Of a DNA stretch of 18,935 nt, positions 1 to 6,561 are shown in pieces; position 1 is the stretch's first letter, and each line of letters opens with the position of its first letter. A program made the position numbers and the translations under genes. The stretch spans positions 1-18,935 of the forward strand of contig CAOKRZ010000011.1 of assembly GCA_948471335.1 (NCBI GenBank). The letters are read 5' to 3'. The stretch is from an uncultured Christensenella sp. GTDB lineage: Bacteria > Bacillota > Clostridia > Christensenellales > UBA1242. The notes under the pieces were generated by a model. That model saw nothing but the letters and a program-made list of their open reading frames with translations. It was not told the DNA's origin and searched no databases.

Positions 1-885
1 GACGATATGCGTGCGCAGGTTTCAAGAACGCGCGCATACATAAAAATTCAAGACGGATGCAACAATTTCTGTTCTTATTGTCTCATTCCATATCTTCGCG
101 GAAGAAGCAGGTCAAGGGCGATTATCAGCATCATCAACGAGGCTATGGATTTGCCGGCGGATATAAAGGAAATCGTCCTTACTGGCATCAATGTGACAGA
201 CTATAAAATTGACGGAGAGCCTGCGCTTCTGACTGTCATTGAAAAACTTGATACGCTGGGCAAAAGAATAAGGCTTTCAAGTCTTGAAGAGAGTATAACA
301 AGCGAAGAGTTTATCAAGTCTCTTTCTGAGCTTAAAAATTTCTGCCCACATTTTCATCTTTCACTTCAAAGTGGAAGCGACAGCGTGCTTAAAAGGATGA
401 ACAGACGTTATACCGCAGATGAATTTTATAACGCAGTCAAACTTATCAGAAAATATTTTCCACTTGCAGGGATAACAACCGATGTTATCGTTGGTTTCCC
501 AGGCGAAACTAATGAAGAGTTTGCAGAAACAAAAGCCTTTATCGAAAAGGTTGAGTTTGCCTCACTTCACATCTTCCAATACTCAAAAAGAGAAGGGACT
601 GTTGCTGCGAAGATGAAAGATCTTGCGCCCGAAATCAAACAAAGGCGCTTTGAAGAGCTTAACGAACTTAAAAAACAACTCAATTTGAACTTTATTTCAA
701 AAAACAAGCGCGGGAAAGTGCTTGTTGAAGAAAAAGAAGGGGAATACTATGTTGGTTATACTGAAAACTACATTAAGTGCTATATCCCTTCAAAACAAGA
801 CATCACAAACAAGATCGTTGAAGTTAAGATCAAAAAACCTTATCTTGACGGCGCTGTTTGTAAAATTATTTCGTCTATCACTTGA
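1..885 (+). CDS. mtaB: tRNA t6A37 methylthiotransferase MtaB, 5'-truncated by the window edge
   Basis: Radical SAM enzyme that adds a methylthio group to t6A37 of tRNAs reading ANN codons, giving ms2t6A. The frame is open from base 1, so the N-terminal UPF0004 domain lies outside the window. What is visible starts just before the radical SAM cluster motif GCNNFCSYC (Cys codons at nt 58, 70 and 79), then the SAM-binding barrel with LSLQSGSD and DVIVGFPGET, and a C-terminal TRAM domain from about nt 700 (KRGKVLVEEKEGEYYVGYTE), which binds tRNA. The order radical SAM then TRAM fits the MiaB/MtaB family. The residues IKIQDGCNNFCSYCLIPYLRG resemble YqeV/MtaB more than MiaB or RimO, but that choice rests on memory of the families. 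The TGA stop overlaps the -35 box of the next promoter. Confidence 0.9.
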   Translation, partial: DDMRAQVSRTRAYIKIQDGCNNFCSYCLIPYLRGRSRSRAIISIINEAMDLPADIKEIVLTGINVTDYKIDGEPALLTVIEKLDTLGKRIRLSSLEESITSEEFIKSLSELKNFCPHFHLSLQSGSDSVLKRMNRRYTADEFYNAVKLIRKYFPLAGITTDVIVGFPGETNEEFAETKAFIEKVEFASLHIFQYSKREGTVAAKMKDLAPEIKQRRFEELNELKKQLNLNFISKNKRGKVLVEEKEGEYYVGYTENYIKCYIPSKQDITNKIVEVKIKKPYLDGAVCKIISSIT

Positions 886-911
886 CAAGGACGATCTTAT
901 TATGATAAAAT
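882..911 (+). promoter_or_regulatory. rpsU promoter
   Basis: TTGACA at 882-887 and TAAAAT at 906-911, spacer 18. The -35 box covers the mtaB stop codon. The expected start of transcription is near 918, giving a leader of about 30 nt before rpsU. Confidence 0.7.
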
Positions 912-947
912 ATCCTAGAATTTGAAATTAGAAGGTGGTGAGAAGAT

Positions 948-1130
948 TTGACAACTATCAAAGTAGGCGAAAACGAAACACTTGAAAGCGCGCTTAAAAG
1001 ATTTAAGAGAAAATGCCAAAAAGACGGCATTATCGGCGATATCAGAAGAAAAGAAGCTTATGATAAGCCAAGCGTAGCTAAGAAAAAGAAGCGTGAAGCT
1101 GCAAGAAAGAGAGCTAGAAAAAGAGGTTAA
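948..1130 (+). CDS. rpsU: 30S ribosomal protein S21
   Basis: Small-subunit protein S21, 60 residues, the usual Firmicutes length (58-60). It starts TTIKVGENETLESALKRFKR and ends in the typical basic tail KKKKREAARKRARKRG. The start codon is TTG at 948, placed 6 nt after the strong ribosome binding site AAGGTGGTGA (932-941). No ATG in frame would give a full-length S21. The gene has its own promoter overlapping the mtaB stop. No terminator is visible before rplS, so the two ribosomal genes are probably on one transcript. Confidence 0.96.
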   Translation: MTTIKVGENETLESALKRFKRKCQKDGIIGDIRRKEAYDKPSVAKKKKREAARKRARKRG

Positions 1131-1140
1131 ATTTTCTTAA

Positions 1141-1215
1141 ACCCGACAATGACAAAGGGCATAAATGGACTTCGGGTGGTCCGCTGCTGAAACTTACAGC
1201 AAGAACACTTTGTCG
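1141..1215 (+). promoter_or_regulatory. Candidate structured leader of rplS
   Basis: The 110 nt between rpsU and rplS can fold. GACAAAG (1151-1157) pairs perfectly with CTTTGTC (1208-1214) and encloses two hairpins, GGAC/GTCC (1167-1170 with 1179-1182) and GCTG/CAGC (1183-1186 with 1197-1200). Competing pairings exist: CGACAA (1144-1149) with TTGTCG (1210-1215), and ACCCGA (1141-1146) with TCGGGT (1172-1177). Autoregulatory L19 leaders are known in Firmicutes. I infer a similar role here from position and fold only and have not matched it to the known consensus. Confidence 0.5.
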
Positions 1216-1240
1216 AAAATCTGAAAAAAGGAGATAAGTC

Positions 1241-1591
1241 ATGGCAAATATTATAGACCAAATCGAGAAAGAAAACATGAAAGAAAATGCGCCTGCTTTC
1301 AACGTTGGTGACACTGTAAAAGTCAGCGTTAGAATCAAAGAAGGCGAAAAAGAAAGAATTCAGGCTTACGAAGGCGTTGTTATCGCAAAGAAAAATGGCG
1401 GAATCAGAGAAACTTTCACTGTTAGAAAAATTTCAAACGGCGTGGGCGTTGAGAGAACTTTCCCAGTTCACTCTCCAATCGTTGCAGACGTCAGCGTTGT
1501 GAGAAGAGGTAAGCCAAGAAGAGCAAAACTTTACTATGTAAGAGAGCTCACAGGAAAGGCTGCCAAAATCAAATCAGCAGACAATAACTAA
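1241..1591 (+). CDS. rplS: 50S ribosomal protein L19
   Basis: Large-subunit protein L19, 116 residues, the family's usual length of about 115. It sits at the 30S-50S interface. Recognised from FNVGDTVKVSVRIKEGEKER, the segment YEGVVIAKKNGG, VERTFPVHSPIV and the basic end RRGKPRRAKLYYVRELTGK. The ATG at 1241 follows AAGGAG (1229-1234) at good spacing. It ends 1 nt before a strong terminator. Its last 18 nt overlap the 3' end of a minus-strand gene. Confidence 0.98.
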   Translation: MANIIDQIEKENMKENAPAFNVGDTVKVSVRIKEGEKERIQAYEGVVIAKKNGGIRETFTVRKISNGVGVERTFPVHSPIVADVSVVRRGKPRRAKLYYVRELTGKAAKIKSADNN

Positions 1592-1888
1592 TAAAAAAAT
1601 ACTGGCAAAGGCTAGTATTTTTTTTTGTTTGTAAGGCTCAAGTTCTTCTGCAAGTTGTTTTTTATACCTTTTCAATTCTTGTGTAAACTGATGGAACATT
1701 CGATACACTGATAGACTTATGATTTCTTCTGAAATGTCATGCTCTTCATAGTGCGGACAGTCAACGCAGCTGCCCCTTCGTGTTTTTGTGCAATGACCGC
1801 ATGAAATTTTGCACAAACTTTTGCTTTTGTTATTAAGCGTGTAGTGCTGCAACAAATATTTGCAGTCTTCTTTGATTTCTTTTAACAT
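1574..1888 (-). CDS. Small cysteine-rich protein of unknown function
   Basis: 104 residues, not recognised. Six cysteines lie in the first half (C9, C26, C30, C33, C41, C44). The block CKISCGHC ... CVDCPHYEEH suggests a small zinc-binding fold, followed by a predicted helical, Lys/Glu-rich stretch (about 60-90). The last 16 residues (KKILAFASIFLLVIVC) are hydrophobic and are coded by the rplS terminator and its last codons. Support for a real gene: a consensus promoter (TTGACA-N17-TATAAT), a ribosome binding site AAAGGGGG just before ATG, and divergent pairing with an XRE regulator whose presumed operators lie in the shared promoter region. It is probably repressed by that regulator. It could be a remnant of a mobile element; no function is assigned. 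Confidence 0.7.
   Translation of the reverse strand: MLKEIKEDCKYLLQHYTLNNKSKSLCKISCGHCTKTRRGSCVDCPHYEEHDISEEIISLSVYRMFHQFTQELKRYKKQLAEELEPYKQKKILAFASIFLLVIVC
1592..1626. terminator. Terminator of rplS, near-twin of the one at 2197-2232
   Basis: The left arm TAAAAAAATACTG and right arm AGTATTTTTTTTTGT form an 11-bp stem (1593-1603 with 1614-1624) with a T-tract. For the + strand it is an intrinsic terminator. The complementary strand also ends in T residues, but the minus-strand gene reads through it as codons. Confidence 0.85.
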
Positions 1889-1907
1889 AAAACCCCCTTT
1901 ATTTGCT

Positions 1908-1923
1908 ATTCGTTATAAAGAAT
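1908..1923. promoter_or_regulatory. Operator-like site 1
   Basis: ATTCGTTATAAAGAAT is palindromic except for one pair (G against A around a TTATAA centre). It is the exact inverse of site 2, with centres 30 bp apart. It lies at the predicted transcription start of the minus-strand gene. Binding by the adjacent XRE protein is inferred. Confidence 0.7.
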
Positions 1924-1929
1924 AATAGG

Positions 1930-1958
1930 ATTATATCATTCTTTATAACGAATGTCAA
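1930..1958 (-). promoter_or_regulatory. Promoter of the minus-strand cysteine-rich gene
   Basis: On the minus strand, TTGACA (1958-1953) and TATAAT (1935-1930) are separated by exactly 17 nt, a perfect sigma-A consensus. The spacer is filled by operator site 2, so a repressor bound there would block RNA polymerase. Transcription would start near 1923, inside operator site 1. Confidence 0.85.
1938..1953. promoter_or_regulatory. Operator-like site 2
   Basis: ATTCTTTATAACGAAT is the exact reverse complement of site 1 and itself near-palindromic. It lies wholly between the -35 and -10 boxes of the minus-strand promoter. Confidence 0.72.
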
Positions 1959-1964
1959 TAAAAT

Positions 1965-1980
1965 GTTCGTAAAAAAGAAT
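1965..1980. promoter_or_regulatory. Operator-like site 3, weaker copy
   Basis: TTCGTAAAAAAGAAT (1966-1980) matches site 1 except for two T-to-A changes in the centre. Its centre is 27 bp from site 2. It abuts the -10 box of the XRE gene, which suits negative autoregulation by a weaker site. Confidence 0.5.
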
Positions 1981-1985
1981 ATAAT
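1980..1985 (+). promoter_or_regulatory. -10 box of the XRE regulator gene
   Basis: TATAAT ends 7 nt before the ATG at 1993, so the predicted transcription start falls on or next to the start codon. No good -35 box is seen at 17 nt upstream (AATAAA). Confidence 0.55.
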
Positions 1986-1992
1986 ATTAAGT

Positions 1993-2199
1993 ATGAAGAG
2001 AAAATTTGCAGAAAGATTGAATGAATTAAGGACGGAGAAAAAATTGTCTATGAAAGGGCTTAGTGAGAAAACTGGACTAAGCACAACAGCAATTTGTCAG
2101 TGGGAGAATAATACGACTGATATCAGCAGCGACAACTTAATTATACTTGCTGACTTTTTTGGTGTCAGCACAGATTATTTGCTTGGTAGGGAAGATTAA
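1993..2199 (+). CDS. XRE-family helix-turn-helix regulator
   Basis: 68-residue DNA-binding protein that is almost only an HTH domain of the cI/XRE type: ERLNELRTEKKLSMKGLSEK, then the recognition region TGLSTTAICQWENNTTDIS, then DNLIILADFFGVSTDYLLGR, the standard end of this fold. It probably binds as a dimer to the three near-palindromic sites just upstream, repressing both itself and the divergent cysteine-rich gene. The frame is open upstream to 1903, with another ATG at 1963, but those starts would run through the operators and the -10 box, and only MKRKFAERLNEL at 1993 matches the family's start. There is no ribosome binding site, so the mRNA may be leaderless. Confidence 0.88.
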   Translation: MKRKFAERLNELRTEKKLSMKGLSEKTGLSTTAICQWENNTTDISSDNLIILADFFGVSTDYLLGRED

Positions 2200-2232
2200 A
2201 AAAATACTGACTAATTGCCAGTATTTTTTTTT
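2197..2232. terminator. Terminator after the XRE gene, possibly bidirectional
   Basis: TAAAAAAATACTG, 9-nt loop region, CAGTATTTTTTTTTGT. The stem begins on the stop codon. It may also end the converging beta-helix gene (stop at 2248). Its arms are identical to those of the rplS terminator; only the loop differs. Confidence 0.85.
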
Positions 2233-2247
2233 GTGTTAAATTTTTGA

Positions 2248-2925
2248 TTAAGACAAGATGTCATCTTTTGCGTTGCCGACTTCCATACCTTGAGATATTA
2301 TCATTTTACCGCAAACATCAACATCTCCATGGACTTTTGCATTTTCGCAAACGGTTGCTTCGTCACGTATAGTTGCGTTGCCATATATTGTGGCGCCTTC
2401 GATCTTTGCATTGTCTCCAACCCATGCATTGTGTGTTACTGCTGAAAATCTTACAATTGCTTTTCCACAAACTTGAGAGTTTCCATAAACAATAGAATTA
2501 AGAACAAATGCATAATCGCAAACCAGTGCATTTTCATCTATTTTTGTGTCGCCATAAAGTTGAACATAGCCCTTTACTGTTGCATTCCCAGATACTTTTA
2601 CTTTTTCCCAAAGTTGTGCGCATCCAGAAGCTTTCGCATTTCCGAAAATTTTTGTACGGTCAAACAGAACTGCATTTTCTGTTACTCTTGCATTGCCATA
2701 AGCTTGGGAGTCGCCATAAAGCCAGCAATAACCATCGTCACTAAGGTTTGCTCTAGACTCAACATATCCGCCTTTTTCGCCTGCTTTGACAGTGACAAAT
2801 TTGCCGTCAGCGCGATAAATATCTTCTGTTGCAATGATGCGGTGGAGTGTGATCTCCCTGTCGCCAAATTTAACAACAATTGTGTCTTCGTCAGACAGTG
2901 TGTATTTTTTGTCGTTCATATTCAT
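2248..2925 (-). CDS. Left-handed beta-helix (hexapeptide-like repeat) protein
   Basis: 225 residues. An N-terminal part (RIIATEDIYRADGKFVTVKAGEKGGYVESRANLSDDG) precedes about 140 residues of degenerate six-residue repeats rich in [IVL] and GNA (YGNARVTENAVLF, FGNAKASGCAQLW, YGNATIRDEATVCENAKV). Such repeats build a left-handed parallel beta-helix, as in acyltransferases and YdcK-like proteins. Proteins of this build with the KAGEKGGYVES-type start are often found in prophages and accessory DNA, known to me only as a family trend. No catalytic His typical of acetyltransferases could be placed with confidence, so it may be structural. ATG at 2925 follows GGAGGG; a second Met is at 2919. It has its own consensus promoter and is transcribed toward the XRE gene. 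Confidence 0.85.
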   Translation of the reverse strand: MNMNDKKYTLSDEDTIVVKFGDREITLHRIIATEDIYRADGKFVTVKAGEKGGYVESRANLSDDGYCWLYGDSQAYGNARVTENAVLFDRTKIFGNAKASGCAQLWEKVKVSGNATVKGYVQLYGDTKIDENALVCDYAFVLNSIVYGNSQVCGKAIVRFSAVTHNAWVGDNAKIEGATIYGNATIRDEATVCENAKVHGDVDVCGKMIISQGMEVGNAKDDILS

Positions 2926-2949
2926 AAATTCCCTCCAAATGTCGAATAT

Positions 2950-2978
2950 ATGATAACACAGGTTTAGAGGTTTGTCAA
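2950..2978 (-). promoter_or_regulatory. Promoter of the beta-helix protein gene
   Basis: Minus strand TTGACA (2978-2973), spacer 17, TATCAT (2955-2950), followed by the ribosome binding site GGAGGG at 2936-2931 and ATG at 2925. Confidence 0.8.
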
Positions 2979-3030
2979 TAGTGGGCTGAAAATAGGCGCA
3001 AGATGATTTCGCTTTTTTTGTTTTTTATGC

Positions 3031-3036
3031 TATCAT
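3031..3036 (+). promoter_or_regulatory. -10 box of the alkD-like gene
   Basis: TATCAT lies 6 nt before the ATG at 3043, with TTCGCT (3008-3013) as a poor -35 at spacer 17. The transcript would start at about the start codon. Confidence 0.45.
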
Positions 3037-3042
3037 ATTGCT

Positions 3043-3708
3043 ATGGAAAGAATTAAGAAATTTTTGGAAGAAAATGGCAGTGAAAAAATGGCGGCATTTA
3101 ATGCAAGGCTTATTTTCACTAAGTATAAAATCTATGGGGTTAAGATTCCACTTTTGAGAAAAGAGGCGAAGAAGCTTTTTGACGAAGGGGTGAGATTTTG
3201 CAATTTGGGCGAAGGGTCACTTGAAGAAATTATCCTTAAAGGTTTACTTTTGTCATATGAGAAAGACGTGGACGAAGTTTTAAGCGGCCTTAAAGCCCTT
3301 TTGCCATACTTTGATAACTGGGCAAGTGTTGATGTGGTTGTGCCAAGTCTTAAAAAACTTAAAGGGAAACACGTCGTGTTTAATTTTTTCAAAAAGTGTT
3401 GCGAAAGCAAAGAAGAGTTTGTTTGCCGCACAGGGATAATTGGGCTTATGAGGCACTTTATTGATGAGCAATATTTTGACCAAACACTTGAGATCGTTGC
3501 GAAGATTGATAGTGAAAAATATTATGTGCAAATGGCTCAGGCATGGGCGTATTGTGACTTTTTTATAAAAAACTTTGAAAAAACTGCCCAATATTTTGAA
3601 AAAATCACAAGTTTTGAAGTTAAAAAGAAATGCGCGCAGAAGTGTCGAGACAGTTTCAGGCTTACAAGCACTCAAAAAGAAGAAGTGCGAAAAATGTCGA
3701 AAGTTTGA
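3043..3708 (+). CDS. AlkD-family DNA alkylation repair glycosylase
   Basis: 221 residues, close to the 220-240 usual for AlkD. The family removes 3- and 7-alkylpurines from DNA using stacked HEAT-like helical repeats and no base flipping. Diagnostic segments: YKIYGVKIPLLRKEAKKLFD (about 28-47), LLLSYEKDVDEVL, FDNWASVDVVVPSL with W93 and D97, and YYVQMAQAWAYCDFFIK with W168. The W-x3-D pair has the same spacing as Trp109/Asp113 of Bacillus cereus AlkD, and W168 fits its third active-site Trp, so activity is likely. Not part of a clear operon: the beta-helix gene diverges upstream and yifB follows after 69 nt with its own -10 box. No ribosome binding site precedes the ATG. Confidence 0.9.
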   Translation: MERIKKFLEENGSEKMAAFNARLIFTKYKIYGVKIPLLRKEAKKLFDEGVRFCNLGEGSLEEIILKGLLLSYEKDVDEVLSGLKALLPYFDNWASVDVVVPSLKKLKGKHVVFNFFKKCCESKEEFVCRTGIIGLMRHFIDEQYFDQTLEIVAKIDSEKYYVQMAQAWAYCDFFIKNFEKTAQYFEKITSFEVKKKCAQKCRDSFRLTSTQKEEVRKMSKV

Positions 3709-3724
3709 CAATAGGGCAATTCGT

Positions 3725-3753
3725 TTTGCTTTAGAATGTAAGTTTGATATAAT
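3725..3753 (+). promoter_or_regulatory. Probable yifB promoter
   Basis: TATAAT at 3748-3753 with TTTGCT at 3725-3730, spacer 17. The -35 is imperfect. Transcription would start near 3760, and the ribosome binding site GAGAGGA is at 3767-3773. Confidence 0.6.
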
Positions 3754-3777
3754 ATAACCACACGAAAGAGAGGACAT

Positions 3778-5310
<1,533 letters not shown>

Positions 5311-5327
5311 CGTCGTTGCTTTTTAAG

Positions 5328-5355
5328 GTGACGTTGTCACTTGTGGCATTGCCAC
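5328..5355. repeat. Pair of 13-nt mini-hairpins between yifB and dprA
   Basis: GTGAC-GTT-GTCAC (5328-5340) and GTGGC-ATT-GCCAC (5343-5355) are both perfect 5-bp stems with 3-nt loops, separated by TT. No T-tract follows, so they are not ordinary terminators. The first, with its flanks, matches a copy before ileS (TTAAGGTGNCGTTGNCACTT in both); the second matches another ileS-side copy (GTGGCATYGCCAC). Confidence 0.75.
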
Positions 5356-5411
5356 GTTTTATAGAGACGGTGCTGAATTTTAAAAAGTGCCTAGAGCATA
5401 ATGGAGAATAA

Positions 5412-6491
5412 ATGAGAGAAGATGAAAAATTTTTGGTGTTACTTTCTCAGTTTGAGATCACCAATAAGAAAATTGAAAACATATTGGCAGCTCTTGGCGA
5501 TGATATCTCGATCAAGAACTTTTTCGCACTTGAAAGCGCAAAGAAGCTTGTTGGAGAAGAGCTTTATGCAAATATGCAAACATGTGCAAGTGCGACAAGG
5601 CTTGAAATGTATTTAACAAATCTTAAAAATGCAGGGATAACACTTTTGACAAGATTTTCAGATGGTTATCCTTACAAGCTTGAAGTTTTGCCAGACGCGC
5701 CTTACTTTTTGTTTTGCAAGGGAAATATAGATCTTCTTAAGGAAACTGCGATTTCAATTGTTGGATCAAGAACGCCTTCAAACTATGGTCGCATTATGAC
5801 TGATCGATTTAGTGAAGGTCTTGCAAAAGCCGGTGTTGTCGTTGTAAGTGGTCTTGCTTATGGCGTTGACAGCATCGCTCACAGAAAAGCATTGGAAGTG
5901 GGCGGAAAGACAATTGCAGTTCTTGGCAGTGGAATGAATAACATCTATCCAGCAGAGCATACCTCTCTTGCCAAGGAGATTGCTGAGAAAGGTCTGCTTA
6001 TAAGCGAATACTGCCCATCAATGAAGGCGACGCGATATACATTCCCGCAGCGAAACCGCATTATTGCAGGTCTTAGTGATGGAGTTCTTATCACTGAAGC
6101 TGGGCTTAAAAGCGGAACTGTGCATACAAAAGATTTTGCGCTTGATTATGGAAAAGATGTCTTTGCTTTGCCTGGAAATGTGACAAGTGAGAAGTCTGAA
6201 CTTCCAAATGGGCTGATAAAATCTGGGCAAGGTCAAGCTGTCACAGAAGCTGATGACATCTTGAAATTTATCGGCTTTGAGAGAAAAGAAGAGAAAAAGA
6301 CTGAAAAAGCCGTTAAATTAAGCTTTGAAGAGCAAGAAATTGTGAATTTATTGTCAAAAGGCGATAAAGATATGGAATTTTTATCAAAAAACTCGACATT
6401 GAACATAAATATCTTGAATAGTTATTTGACAACTTTGGAAATTCGTGGAATAATTAGGAGACTGCCTGGTGGAGTCTACGGACTTGTTTAG
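5412..6491 (+). CDS. dprA: DNA-processing protein DprA (Smf)
   Basis: 359 residues. DprA binds incoming single-stranded DNA and loads RecA during transformation; it also occurs in species not known to be competent. An N-terminal SAM-like part (1-80) is followed by the extended Rossmann fold with AISIVGSRTPSNYG, VVSGLAYGVDSIAHRKAL, TFPQRNRIIAGLSDGVLITE and KSGT, all hallmarks of the family, and a C-terminal winged-helix domain (about 300-359, ending RGIIRRLPGGVYGLV). The ATG at 5412 has GGAG 7 nt upstream. It sits in the dprA-topA-trmFO order common in Firmicutes. The 70-nt gap to topA contains a small hairpin (TGGCTT/AAGCCA) but no terminator. Confidence 0.97.
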   Translation: MREDEKFLVLLSQFEITNKKIENILAALGDDISIKNFFALESAKKLVGEELYANMQTCASATRLEMYLTNLKNAGITLLTRFSDGYPYKLEVLPDAPYFLFCKGNIDLLKETAISIVGSRTPSNYGRIMTDRFSEGLAKAGVVVVSGLAYGVDSIAHRKALEVGGKTIAVLGSGMNNIYPAEHTSLAKEIAEKGLLISEYCPSMKATRYTFPQRNRIIAGLSDGVLITEAGLKSGTVHTKDFALDYGKDVFALPGNVTSEKSELPNGLIKSGQGQAVTEADDILKFIGFERKEEKKTEKAVKLSFEEQEIVNLLSKGDKDMEFLSKNSTLNINILNSYLTTLEIRGIIRRLPGGVYGLV

Positions 6492-6561
6492 GCAGAAATA
6501 AGAGGGATTTGAAACAGACAGGATGGCTTTAATTAAGCCAACCTAAATGGAGGAAAAATAT

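Noticed and set aside
1788..1812. Radical SAM-like CxxxCxxC in the small cysteine-rich protein
   Set aside because: The protein is only 104 residues with no room for a SAM barrel; a zinc site formed with the later CxxC is more likely.
1903..1992. Upstream in-frame starts of the XRE gene (1903 and ATG 1963)
   Set aside because: They would place codons across the operators and the -10 box, and they add 10-30 residues not typical of the HTH family.
2473..2967. Long plus-strand frame opposite the beta-helix gene
   Set aside because: Antisense shadow: Cys/Phe-rich, no ribosome binding site, and the minus-strand gene has a promoter, ribosome binding site and recognisable repeats.
3705..3710. TTGACA overlapping the alkD stop as the yifB -35 box
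   Set aside because: The TATAAT at 3748 is 37 nt away and no -10 box is found at 16-18 nt.
3280..3777. Minus-strand frame of 165 codons opposite alkD
   Set aside because: Overlaps a well-supported AlkD gene; composition is that of an antisense shadow and it has no ribosome binding site.
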